This document shows, one piece after another, positions 55,885 through 63,799 of a stretch of DNA of 64,000 bases. The notes under the pieces were generated by a model. The model had not been told where the DNA came from and did not search any database. It saw only the letters and a list, made by a program, of their open reading frames with translations. The translations under genes and the position numbers were made by a program. Location of the stretch: assembly GCA_021323735.1 (NCBI GenBank), contig JAJPKM010000006.1:82679-146678 (forward strand), in the 5' to 3' direction. This DNA is from Gammaproteobacteria bacterium. GTDB lineage: Bacteria > Pseudomonadota > Gammaproteobacteria > Steroidobacterales > Steroidobacteraceae. Within the stretch, counting starts at the first letter, position 1, and every line of letters starts with the position of its first letter.

Positions 55885-57099
55885 TCACCAACGATAGACG
55901 TTGGCCACGAATCCCTTCGCATAGGTATTGGGCCCCGGCGGAAGCTCCACAAAGCCATCGGTACCCGCCAGACTGAGGAAGTCGCCCGAGCCATTCGGCG
56001 GCCGCGGGTTTGCCCACGGCCGGCCCCACTCGTCGTGCTCGATGGTCACGGGCAGGAAATACGCCAGGGCGTGCTTGAAGGTCACGGGAGCCGCCAACGC
56101 CAGCCTTTCGGTCGCGGCGCGCTTGGTGCCCATGGCTTCGGCGATGGCGGGAATGACATAGCGGATCAGGCATACCAGCGTGGAGACCGGATTGCCGGGC
56201 AAGCCAAACACAGACTGGCCTTGCGGGCCGATGCCGAACCACATCGGCCGGCCGGGCCGCTGAGCGACGTTGTGAAAGACTTGATGCACGCCCAGCTGCA
56301 TGAGCGCCTTGGGCACCAGATCGAATTTGCCCATGGACACGCCGCCGCTCAGCACCACCACTTCGTGCGTCGTCAGATGCAAGGACAGGCGCTCGCGCAG
56401 CAATCGTTCATCGTCGAGCACATGATCGGTGCCCACCCGGCTGAAGCCGCGCCGGCGAAATGTCGCCGATACGGCATAGGCGTTGGAACGGCGCACCTGG
56501 AACTCTGCGATGGGATCGCCGGGCTCGATCAGCTCGTCTCCGGTCGACACCACCATGATGGCCGGCTGGCTGCTCACGCGCACCCGCGCCATACCGGCGG
56601 AGGCCGCCACCGCGACTTCCGGTGCGCGCAACAATGTGCCCGATTCGAGCAGCAACTGACCTTGACGGCTGTCGGCGCCGCGCCGGTGAATGTTGTGATA
56701 CGGCGTGTTCACGACCTCGGTGTTGAGCGTCGCGATCAGATCCGCCACGTCCACTTGTTCGATGGGTATGACGTTGTCGCAGCCGATCGGCAGTATGGCG
56801 CCGGTCATCACTTCGATGGCGTGATCGGCGTTCTTGAGTTTCGTCGCCGGCGCACCGGCGGCCTGCACACCCTGGATATGGAAGCGCCGCTGGCCGCGTC
56901 GCAGGGCTTCGCTGTCCACCGCCATGCCATCCATGGAAACCCGGTCGAACGGCGGCGCATCACGTTCGGCATAGACATTCTCGCGCAACGTGCCGCCGAC
57001 ACACTGCGTCAGCGGCAGTGATTCGATGGGCAAACATGTCAGCCGAGAGTAGATGGCCTCTTCGGCCAGACGAGGAGTGATGAGCGTAGCGGCCTGCAT
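55885..57099 (-). CDS. moeA: Molybdopterin molybdenumtransferase MoeA
   Basis: The 404-residue protein has FDRVSMDGMAVDS, MTGAILPIGCDNVIPIEQ, VVSTGDELIEPGD, VVLSGGVSMGKFDLVPKAL and FGLPGNPVSTLVCL, covering all MoeA domains. It inserts molybdate into adenylated molybdopterin. The ATG at 57099 gives the normal N-terminus; a TTG at 57138 would add 13 residues. It is the first recognisable gene of the cofactor operon, 41 bases after the small exported protein gene, so that gene may belong to the same transcript. Confidence 0.94.
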   Translation of the reverse strand: MQAATLITPRLAEEAIYSRLTCLPIESLPLTQCVGGTLRENVYAERDAPPFDRVSMDGMAVDSEALRRGQRRFHIQGVQAAGAPATKLKNADHAIEVMTGAILPIGCDNVIPIEQVDVADLIATLNTEVVNTPYHNIHRRGADSRQGQLLLESGTLLRAPEVAVAASAGMARVRVSSQPAIMVVSTGDELIEPGDPIAEFQVRRSNAYAVSATFRRRGFSRVGTDHVLDDERLLRERLSLHLTTHEVVVLSGGVSMGKFDLVPKALMQLGVHQVFHNVAQRPGRPMWFGIGPQGQSVFGLPGNPVSTLVCLIRYVIPAIAEAMGTKRAATERLALAAPVTFKHALAYFLPVTIEHDEWGRPWANPRPPNGSGDFLSLAGTDGFVELPPGPNTYAKGFVANVYRW

Positions 57100-57140
57100 G
57101 GTTCGACAAGGGCGGCGGCGGATATCCGCCGCCAGCAAAA

Positions 57141-57518
57141 TTACGGCGTCGGCCTCGCTTTGTAGAGTTTCAGCTGTTCATTGAAACGACCGACGATCGC
57201 TTGAAGTTCATCGACCGCGGCGTCGTTCTTCTTCACATAGAGTTTGTGCTGTTGATCTTGCCTCTTCTTCTCATCCGGCGTGAGCTTCGAAGGATCGGCG
57301 GGCGGTTGAACGTCCATTTCCAGCTTGATGCAGTCCAAATAAACATTCATCTCGCCGTTGTAGCGTTTGGTCTCCTGCGCCGCAGCAACCATTTGCTCCT
57401 TGGTAGCGGTTTTCCCATCGGGAGGCGCGGCCGGCGACTGCGGGTAGACGCAGGTTGCCTGGGCACGGGCAGTCAGACCAAATGCGAAAACAAGCGTGAG
57501 CGGTATCCAAGCCTTCAT
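57141..57518 (-). CDS. Small exported protein of unknown function, 125 aa
   Basis: A signal peptide (MKAWIPLTLVFAFGLTARA) is followed by a short Pro-rich stretch with one Cys, then a long helical region with repeated charged residues (TKEQMVAAAQETKRYNGEMN, LTPDEKKRQDQQHKLYVKKN). Two cysteines (CVYPQSP and YLDCIKL) could form one disulfide. The ATG at 57518 has an AGAGGA ribosome site 6 bases upstream. I do not recognise the family. It is co-directional with and immediately upstream of moeA. Confidence 0.78.
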   Translation of the reverse strand: MKAWIPLTLVFAFGLTARAQATCVYPQSPAAPPDGKTATKEQMVAAAQETKRYNGEMNVYLDCIKLEMDVQPPADPSKLTPDEKKRQDQQHKLYVKKNDAAVDELQAIVGRFNEQLKLYKARPTP

Positions 57519-57761
57519 CGGGAATCCTCTAGTTATCGAGACGAATGAGGTGAGCTGCACCTTGAGATGAATCTTACGGCCAAGGACGAGGCGCCGCCAG
57601 CGCGGCGACGGCGCGTCGTAACCAGCTGATTTAGCAGAACTATTTGATGGAATCCGAGCGATATAGTTCCCGCTGTGGCGACCCACAGTATGAGGAATCG
57701 CCGAGCCGATGTCGAATTGCCTCGGTGCGGTTGGTATCGCCGGAACTCGAGCGATCTGTAC

Positions 57762-60293
57762 TTAGCGGATTGGCGGGACACCCGGCTCGATCAGATGCTC
57801 GTCGGACACCGCGGAACCGCGAGCGTCTGCGCGCGCTGCTTCCTCCGGAGATGGGGGAATTTCCTGCATCGCCAGCAAGGTCCGGTTGACCACCGACGGG
57901 TCGTCACGCAATTTCACGTACAGGGACCCGGTTGTGGGATGTGGAACCGGAAGCGCAGAGCCTAAAAAGCCGTCCGGCACCTTCACCGAGTGCGCGAACA
58001 TCGGGTCATCGGAAACGGCATCGATCAAGAAAAGATTTGAGCCCGACAACTTGCAGGCAAGTTCGCGGGTGGCGGGGCACTTCAGATCCTTAAGTATAGG
58101 CAGGCGCACGAGATTGGCCAGCGGCTGCCAATCGCCTGCGGCACTTTTGGAAACGATGCGAAACTGCAATGGGCCGAACGACGCACCGCCAAATGACTTC
58201 GATGGGTTGAGGGTGGCCACGGCAACCTGCGAATTCTCGAGAATCACCCCGCCGTTGCTGAAATTCAGCGTTGCGATCGAGGACTCATCGCCGGTGGCGA
58301 CTTCGATGTATTCGTCGTGTGCGAAAGCGGCCGGCGATTGTGTGCGCAGGGAGAATGTCAGCGTGGCATCCTGCGGCAATTCGCTTTGCTCGGTCAGCTG
58401 AATGTTGCTGCCTTGGGCAGTGGGAGAGGACTGGACGTTCAGCCCCAGCAGCGTCACGGCCGGGCGTGCCGCATCGATGATGCCGAGCAGGGGAAACACA
58501 CGGCCATCCTTCAGGGTGACCTTGGCAGCGATGCCGCGCTCGGGTTTCAGCGCCATGACGGCTTGCGGATCCTGGGCCACCATCGGCAATTCGTCGGTGC
58601 CGTGATTCGAGGTGAGCTCGCCGGGCACGAACACGTTGCCCTTGAAACTCAAAGTGGCGACCTCGTCGAGACGGTTGCCTTTGAGAATGCCGACGATGTC
58701 GCCCGAATGAATTGCGAAGCCATCGATGCGTCCGGCGTCCGCAAAGGTATGCAGGAGGACGGGATCGGGCTGATCGTTGCCGTATTGCTTCACCAGCAAG
58801 GTCATCGCCCCCGGCGCCCAGTTTTGCAGCGGCAGTTTGATCTCGACCTCGTCGGGCCGGGTCGTCTTCCACTCCACTTTCAATTCCTTGCCGCCCGGAT
58901 CCTTGACCATGATGCCATCGACGCAACTGACGCTGTCGGCTTGCAGATGGATCGTGTCCTGGCGCCCGACGATGAGCGCTGCTTCATCACCGGCTGCCAG
59001 ATCCCAGGATTTTGCGTGGACATTGATCAGGCGAAAGGTCGGTCCCTCGTAAGGTTCGAAGCCCCAATAGCCCTTCAGTGAGGCGTGAATGCTGTCGCCC
59101 AGCCCCGCGTACCCCAAGGCGGTGGTGTCGACCACATAACCACCTTGTACCGGATCGGCAACGGCGGGTAAGGCCATGCTCTTGCCGTCTTTGCCGGTAA
59201 TATTGAGGGTCAAGCCATGGGCGTAGCCGGTGGAGAACGCCAGGGGCGCACCATCCACGGGCAGCACCAGCGTCGAGCGCCGCACGCAATAGATTTCCTT
59301 CGGGTCTACCGCGTGCAGGGGAGGCAACTGCGCCGATTCGACCGCCGGGAGTGCGATGACCAGGACGGACATCGGATTGTGGAAGGAGGGTGGACTGTTC
59401 AGCGTCAACGCGAGCTTGTCCTCGCGCTGGGTGGCGAGCGCGGGGATGTATTGATATTGCGCAGTACGGAATGAGTCCAGGATACGCGCAATGTCCAGCA
59501 CCGACGCGATGTAAGGACTGTAGTAGCCATAGCTGAGCTGCGGCGTGTAGCTGGCTTCCATGGCCAAGTCGCTGCCGGGTCCCGACGTCAACGCCTCGAC
59601 GATCGACGTGCTGTGACCATCGTTCAGAATGAGCGATTCTTGTCCCTGCATGAGGCAGGGCGCCTGCAGTTCGGGGAGTCGATCCAGGCATTTGTCTTCG
59701 ACCTTGATGGCCAGGCTTCGGGCGAGGAGCGGGGCGGCTTGTTTCAGTTTCGCAGGATCGCCCTCGTTCAGAACGCGCACTGCCGAGAGGAATCTTTCCA
59801 GCCGAGAGCGGTCGAGCGCTGCCTGATTCAGATCTTGCGAGGTGCGCACGAACGCACCCGGCCGGCCGCGTACCGCGCCAATCAATGTCCGCAGGTCGCC
59901 GCCGGTGTGCGGCGCCAGGAATAGGAGCACCTGCTGCGCTCCTGGCGGCACCGTGACGGTGAGGCCGTCTCGGCCGCATTTCGCCGACCAGATTTTGCAG
60001 GCGAAAAACCACTTCTCCGGGGGCGGATTCGTCGCGCCGCTCAAGAACGCCGCCACCATTAAGTATCTGACAGATTGCGTTTCAGGCAGATCGGCTTTCA
60101 GCCACAGCCGATCGCCTGCCGCAAGATTGGGGACCTGGGAGGCCGGAAGGGTAGTGCCCGCCCGGGTCACCTTGAACTCCAGTGTAGGACCGGTGAGGTC
60201 AAAGGGCGCCGGCGCGGCGATGGTGGCGGAGGTGAAGGCAATGGCGGAGGTCAAGGTGATCGCCATCAACAGGAAAGCGCGGGATTTAGCCAT
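57762..60293 (-). CDS. Large exported protein of unknown function, 843 aa
   Basis: The ATG at 60293 gives a signal peptide (MAKSRAFLLMAITLTSAIAF, then TSATIAAPAP). The mature part is mostly beta-strand-like, with stretches that look like successive sandwich domains (LEFKVTRAGTTLPASQVPNL; DTIHLQADSVSCVDGIMVKD; AKVTLKDGRVFPLLGIIDAA; IQLTEQSELPQDATLTFSLR) and a helical part near 180-300. Several Cys occur in pairs close in sequence. No enzyme motif or lipobox is visible. I do not recognise it. Another in-frame start at 60329 is possible. It precedes the small exported protein on the same strand, 243 bases away. Confidence 0.8.
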   Translation of the reverse strand: MAKSRAFLLMAITLTSAIAFTSATIAAPAPFDLTGPTLEFKVTRAGTTLPASQVPNLAAGDRLWLKADLPETQSVRYLMVAAFLSGATNPPPEKWFFACKIWSAKCGRDGLTVTVPPGAQQVLLFLAPHTGGDLRTLIGAVRGRPGAFVRTSQDLNQAALDRSRLERFLSAVRVLNEGDPAKLKQAAPLLARSLAIKVEDKCLDRLPELQAPCLMQGQESLILNDGHSTSIVEALTSGPGSDLAMEASYTPQLSYGYYSPYIASVLDIARILDSFRTAQYQYIPALATQREDKLALTLNSPPSFHNPMSVLVIALPAVESAQLPPLHAVDPKEIYCVRRSTLVLPVDGAPLAFSTGYAHGLTLNITGKDGKSMALPAVADPVQGGYVVDTTALGYAGLGDSIHASLKGYWGFEPYEGPTFRLINVHAKSWDLAAGDEAALIVGRQDTIHLQADSVSCVDGIMVKDPGGKELKVEWKTTRPDEVEIKLPLQNWAPGAMTLLVKQYGNDQPDPVLLHTFADAGRIDGFAIHSGDIVGILKGNRLDEVATLSFKGNVFVPGELTSNHGTDELPMVAQDPQAVMALKPERGIAAKVTLKDGRVFPLLGIIDAARPAVTLLGLNVQSSPTAQGSNIQLTEQSELPQDATLTFSLRTQSPAAFAHDEYIEVATGDESSIATLNFSNGGVILENSQVAVATLNPSKSFGGASFGPLQFRIVSKSAAGDWQPLANLVRLPILKDLKCPATRELACKLSGSNLFLIDAVSDDPMFAHSVKVPDGFLGSALPVPHPTTGSLYVKLRDDPSVVNRTLLAMQEIPPSPEEAARADARGSAVSDEHLIEPGVPPIR

Positions 60294-60362
60294 TGTCTTT
60301 AAGGGCCTGTCGGATCGGTGAGGGGTCATTAGAGTGCGCCGCCTCGCAAGAGTTCGCCTAGA

Positions 60363-60455
60363 GGGCCGGACTGTGGTTCTTGGGTTAGTGAAGGGTCCTA
60401 CAAGGCAATGCCTATTGGGGCCGGACCGTGGTTCTGGGTTAATAAAAGTCCTACA
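60363..60455. repeat. Imperfect direct repeat, 55-base period
   Basis: A block of about 39 bases (GGGCCGGACTGTGGTTCTTG onward, ending GTCCTACA) at 60363-60402 recurs at 60418-60455 with a few substitutions and small deletions. It lies between the divergent 843-residue protein gene and trx, in the region where both promoters should be. Confidence 0.75.
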
Positions 60456-60548
60456 TGTCAACCGGGCATGCCCACATAGCCGAATGTGATTTGAAGTCCC
60501 TCCCCCACGTCCCCATCACGGACACAGGTGGACATCATCGGAGGGCTA

Positions 60549-60893
60549 GTGAGCAATTCAGTCGTTACGCATACCAGCGATGCAGGGTTCGAGAACGAGG
60601 TGCTGCGCTCGGAAGTGCCGGTGCTTTTGGATTTTTGGGCTGAATGGTGCGGACCTTGCAAGATGATAGGCCCGATACTTGAAGAGATTGCCCGTTCCTA
60701 CGAAGGCAAGATTCGAGTTGCCAAGCTGAACGTCGATGAACACCCGGCGACCGCGGCTAAATTCAACATCCGCAGTATTCCGACGCTGCTGTTGTTCAAG
60801 AACGGAACGCTCATCGCACAAAAGGTGGGAGCCGTGTCCCAATCTCATCTGATTGCTTTTCTGGATGGGCACTTGAGAGACAGCGCCGCATGA
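60549..60893 (+). CDS. trxA: Thioredoxin
   Basis: The 114-residue protein has the classical active site DFWAEWCGPCKMIGPILEEIA, KLNVDEHPATAAKFNIRSIPTLLLFKNG with the cis-Pro, and no signal peptide, so it is cytosolic. The GTG at 60549 has a GGAGG site 4-5 bases upstream and is preferred over a frame start at 60528. It reduces protein disulfides using thioredoxin reductase. It stands alone. Confidence 0.94.
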   Translation: MSNSVVTHTSDAGFENEVLRSEVPVLLDFWAEWCGPCKMIGPILEEIARSYEGKIRVAKLNVDEHPATAAKFNIRSIPTLLLFKNGTLIAQKVGAVSQSHLIAFLDGHLRDSAA

Positions 60894-61111
60894 CGCTGCG
60901 GGGTGCCCGCCGTGCAGGGCTGATTCGCGCCGATTTTGAGAAGGGGACGATGTGCCGGCGCCGCTGGGCTGCGCGGTCAGCCGAGATCAGAGCCCGGCGA
61001 CAACGCCTCGGTGGCGGTATTCCTCGCCTCGAATTTCCGCCCGGATGATCCGAGAAATCATCAATGCGGGCGGCGGATTGCCTTGATAGGAGAGCATCGC
61101 GCGCCGGAGGT

Positions 61112-61139
61112 TTCCGATTGGCCCAATCAACGCTAGACT
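61112..61139 (+). promoter_or_regulatory. Possible promoter of tRNA-Arg
   Basis: TTCCGA (61112-61117) and TAGACT (61134-61139) are 16 bases apart, 6 bases before the mature tRNA start. Moderate match to sigma-70 elements. Confidence 0.3.
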
Positions 61140-61145
61140 GCGCGC

Positions 61146-61221
61146 GGGCGCCCGTAGCTCAGCTGGATAGAGCACCTGGCTTCGAACCAGGTGGTCGGCG
61201 GTTCGAATCCGTCCGGGCGCG
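61146..61221 (+). tRNA. tRNA-Arg (anticodon TCG)
   Basis: The 76-base sequence folds as a cloverleaf: acceptor arms GCGCCCG and CGGGCGC, D-arm with AGCTGGATAGAGC, anticodon stem CCTGG/CCAGG around loop CTTCGAA (anticodon TCG, codon CGA), and T-arm GGCGG-TTCGAAT-CCGTC. The 3' CCA is not encoded. It stands between trx and the accessory-looking right end. Confidence 0.95.
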
Positions 61222-61276
61222 CGATTTTCACAAAAATTTCGTAAGATGCTTGCCGACTTCCATTGTGCTGCGGCAG

Positions 61277-61723
61277 TTATTGCGACCATGCCTGCGTGAT
61301 CGCGTTCAATTGGCCTTCTATCGAGTCGCCCGCAGATACCATATCGAGCAGGGGCCTGGGATCCTTATTATTCCAGGAGACCGGCGAAAAAACGTAACCT
61401 GATTTATATGGTTGCAAGTTATAGGACGTGTAAAGACCCTGAAAGAAGGTTCTATCCGGGCCCGGAATTTCGTAGCGCCCGCGTGCGTCGGTCGTCGCGG
61501 CGGCAATCCATGGACAGGCCCCTCGGCCAAAGCCGCCTGAACTTTCCTCCCATGTGGCAATAACGATCGCACCCGCAATGGGATTGTGGCTGGGCTCGCT
61601 GCGCACGTAGCCGGAAATCGACCCGGCCCCGAAGGCGGCAACAGAATATGAAAATCCAAATGCGAACCAAGAAATGAATACAGCTGGTCGTCGCGACAAG
61701 TTCCCCATAGCATTTAATCTCAT
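61277..61723 (-). CDS. Exported protein with carboxypeptidase regulatory-like domain, 148 aa
   Basis: A basic N-terminus and hydrophobic stretch (RRPAVFISWFAFGFSYSVAA) are followed by GSISGYVRSEPSHNPIAGAIVIATWE and DARGRYEIPGPD, the pattern of a carboxypeptidase regulatory-like/Cna-B-type beta sandwich. The rest is Tyr- and Trp-rich. The ATG at 61723 is preferred, with GAGG about 9 bases upstream; an in-frame start at 61768 is also open. Function unknown; probably a small periplasmic or surface protein. Confidence 0.7.
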   Translation of the reverse strand: MRLNAMGNLSRRPAVFISWFAFGFSYSVAAFGAGSISGYVRSEPSHNPIAGAIVIATWEESSGGFGRGACPWIAAATTDARGRYEIPGPDRTFFQGLYTSYNLQPYKSGYVFSPVSWNNKDPRPLLDMVSAGDSIEGQLNAITQAWSQ

Positions 61724-61815
61724 GACCCTAGTTTCCTCTCTGCAACACGGCCCCGTTGCTCGATTCATCGCCCCTAATGTACTTCACGAAACTCAATAAT
61801 AGTGTTGTCAAGCAT

Positions 61816-61901
61816 TGCCGGCATATAAACCGGCACAACTGCATGTTTATAATGGAATTATATAGATAGTAATCAATAAGTTATACCGGCATAATATGCG
61901 G
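61816..61901. promoter_or_regulatory. AT-rich spacer with CCGGCATA inverted repeats upstream of fic
   Basis: TGCCGG-N8-CCGGCA (61816-61835) forms an inverted repeat; a second related site, CCGGCATAATATGCGG (61886-61901), touches the fic start codon. Both contain CCGGCATA. A TATAAT (61848-61853) lies between them without a clear -35. The spacer is far richer in A and T than the rest of the window. The layout fits an autorepressed promoter. Confidence 0.45.
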
Positions 61902-61902
61902 C

Positions 61903-63102
61903 ATGATACCTGATCATGTTTCGCAAATGGAGCCGATGCTGCCCACGGAGGCGGAGTCCGAATTGTTGGACTGCGCGTTCGACCTGGTGCAGCAAAGTTC
62001 GGCATTAGCCGCCCCGCTGTCGATCCCTGTGCAAGAGGAGCTGGGTCGTTTAGTGCGCTCGATGAACTGCTACTACAGCAACTTCATCGAAGGTCATCAG
62101 ACTCAGCCGCGTGACATCGAAAGGGCGTTAGCACGTAACTTCGACGGCAATGAGCGGCAGCGCGATCTACAGCATGAGGCGGTTGCGCATATAGAAGTGC
62201 AGAAATCCATCGACTTCGGCATTGACACGCCAGACGCGTGGCCAACCTCTGAAGTGTATGTGCGCTGGCTACACCGCGAATTCTGCAAGCGATTGCCCGA
62301 TCGATTGCTGTGGGTGAAGTCGGCCGACAGCGATCGACTCGTGCAAGTCATCCCCGGTGAATTCCGCAAGGACTTAGTGCGCGTGGGTCAGCACTGGCCG
62401 CCTGGCGCCAATTCGTTAGCTGCATTCATGAGACGCTTTGAAGAGGCCTACGAGCCAAAGCGCCTGTCAAAAGTTCAGCAGCTGCTCTCCGCGGCGGCCG
62501 GTCATCATCGGCTGCTTTGGATCCATCCTTTCGTGGACGGCAATGGTCGGGTGGCGAGATTGATGTCGCACGCGTTGCTGCTGCGCTTAGGGGTGGGTAG
62601 CAGTTTGTGGTCGGTGTCGCGGGGGCTCGCGCGAGCGGTGGATCGCTACAAGAGCGCGCTGACATACGCGGATGCACCCAGACGGAATGACTTGGACGGC
62701 CGCGGCGCCTTGTCCGCGGAGGGCCTTAGGGATTTCTGTCGATTCTTTCTAGAAGTGTGCGCTGATCAAGTCGACTTCATGCGCAAGCTGTTGCAGCCTG
62801 GTGAAATCATTCGTCGCATTGAACTGTATGTCAACGATGAAGTGGCTGCGCGGCGACTACCCAAAGGCTCTTTCGAAATGTTGCGCGCGGCGTTTTATCA
62901 GGGAGAAGTGCCGCGCGGACGCGCACCGGAGATCACCGGATATGAAGAACGGCGCGCGCGGGAAACGGTATCAGCGCTGATTGAGAAGGGCTTGCTATTG
63001 GCAAAGGGCCCGCGCTCGACGCTGACGCTGGGATTCCCTATGTTTGTGCTGGAGCGGTGGTTGCCGACGCTTTATCCGATCGACCCGGCAACCATTCCGT
63101 AA
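61903..63102 (+). CDS. Fic family AMP-transferase with N-terminal inhibitory motif
   Basis: The 399-residue protein has the complete Fic motif HPFVDGNGRVAR (208-219) and an N-terminal inhibitory helix motif S-NFI-EG (Ser59, Glu63, Gly64), so it belongs to the class in which the inhibitory glutamate lies before the Fic core. A C-terminal winged-helix-like region (TGYEERRARETVSALIEKGLL) follows. Fic enzymes transfer AMP to target protein hydroxyls. At least six leucines are coded by TTA, a codon very rare in neighbouring genes, and the upstream spacer is AT-rich, which suggests acquisition by transfer. No partner antitoxin gene is adjacent; the inhibitor is built in. Confidence 0.92.
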   Translation: MIPDHVSQMEPMLPTEAESELLDCAFDLVQQSSALAAPLSIPVQEELGRLVRSMNCYYSNFIEGHQTQPRDIERALARNFDGNERQRDLQHEAVAHIEVQKSIDFGIDTPDAWPTSEVYVRWLHREFCKRLPDRLLWVKSADSDRLVQVIPGEFRKDLVRVGQHWPPGANSLAAFMRRFEEAYEPKRLSKVQQLLSAAAGHHRLLWIHPFVDGNGRVARLMSHALLLRLGVGSSLWSVSRGLARAVDRYKSALTYADAPRRNDLDGRGALSAEGLRDFCRFFLEVCADQVDFMRKLLQPGEIIRRIELYVNDEVAARRLPKGSFEMLRAAFYQGEVPRGRAPEITGYEERRARETVSALIEKGLLLAKGPRSTLTLGFPMFVLERWLPTLYPIDPATIP

Positions 63103-63147
63103 TTATTTGAGATGAGGGAGACATGTAAGCTTTATCAGCTATCTTCA

Positions 63148-63288
63148 CTAGCGCTCGACGATCTGCGGCAGCATCGGCTCGACGGCGAGCGAGTAGTGGG
63201 TGGTGTTCGGCACGATGGCCAACTGGTTTGTCGGCCGCAGTGAGCCATCGATCCCGGCATCGAGCTGGCCGCCTCCCAAACTTTCACG
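63148..63288 (-). pseudogene. C-terminal remnant of an alpha/beta hydrolase
   Basis: On the minus strand the sequence ending at the stop 63148 reads SLGGGQLDAGIDGS, RPTNQLAIVPNTTHYSLAV and EPMLPQIVER, which matches the C-terminal end of alpha/beta hydrolases (the LAI-PG-THY segment holds the catalytic histidine). The upstream part of such a gene is missing, replaced by the AHSA1 gene with which the frame merges. It is a broken fragment of about 45 codons. Confidence 0.6.
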
Positions 63289-63289
63289 G

Positions 63290-63799
63290 TTATACTCTCG
63301 AGCGCAGATCGACGAGCAGTTCGTCCAGTTGCGAGAACGTCTCCGGCATTGCGTTCTCCATCCCGCCGTTGGCATCGAGTGCTTCCTTCGAAGGATAGAC
63401 TTCGTGCACGACCAGCAGCGTCTTGCCATTCTTTTCCTCGAAAGTCACCGTGGTCACGGCGCCGTCATTGCTTTCTTCATTGGTCCAAACGAGGCGCGAG
63501 TGCGGTACCACTTCGAGATATTTGCCGAAGAAGGCCACCGGCGTTGGGACGGACGGGTGGAGGAACTCAAAACGGTATTTGCCTCCGGCACGAACATCTG
63601 CTTCGCAAGCGAGAAACGACATGCCGATCGACTTGGGTACCCACCACCGCTTCAGTAGTTCGGGCTTGGTCCATGCTTCGAATACGAGGCGCGCGGGGCC
63701 GTCGAAGGTTCGCCTAACGATGATCTCGCGCTCGGACTTCCGTTCCACGCTGGTGCGGTTGCTCGTAGGAGTCGAGTCACTTTCTGTGCTTGCGTCCAT
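63290..63799 (-). CDS. SRPBCC/AHSA1-domain protein
   Basis: The 169-residue protein has the AHSA1-type START fold: IVRRTFDGPARLVFEAWTKP, LLKRWWVPKS, AGGKYRFEFLHP, FFGKYLEVVPHSRLVWTNEE, VTFEEKNGKTLLVVHEVYPS, and GGMENAMPETFSQLDELL. These proteins bind hydrophobic ligands; in bacteria they usually pair with an ArsR regulator, and here the regulator gene overlaps its start by 23 bases. Despite the family name, no link to Hsp90 is implied. Confidence 0.9.
   Translation of the reverse strand: MDASTESDSTPTSNRTSVERKSEREIIVRRTFDGPARLVFEAWTKPELLKRWWVPKSIGMSFLACEADVRAGGKYRFEFLHPSVPTPVAFFGKYLEVVPHSRLVWTNEESNDGAVTTVTFEEKNGKTLLVVHEVYPSKEALDANGGMENAMPETFSQLDELLVDLRSRV

Noticed and set aside
61805..61829. 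TTGTCA and TATAAA upstream of fic as a sigma-70 promoter
   Set aside because: The spacing is only 13 bases, too short for a working promoter; only the TATAAT at 61848 was kept as a possible -10.
63290..63799. Functional link between the AHSA1 gene and HtpG because of the name activator of Hsp90 ATPase
   Set aside because: Most bacterial AHSA1-domain proteins are generic ligand-binding SRPBCC proteins; the genes are 35 kb apart and the ArsR pairing explains the gene better.
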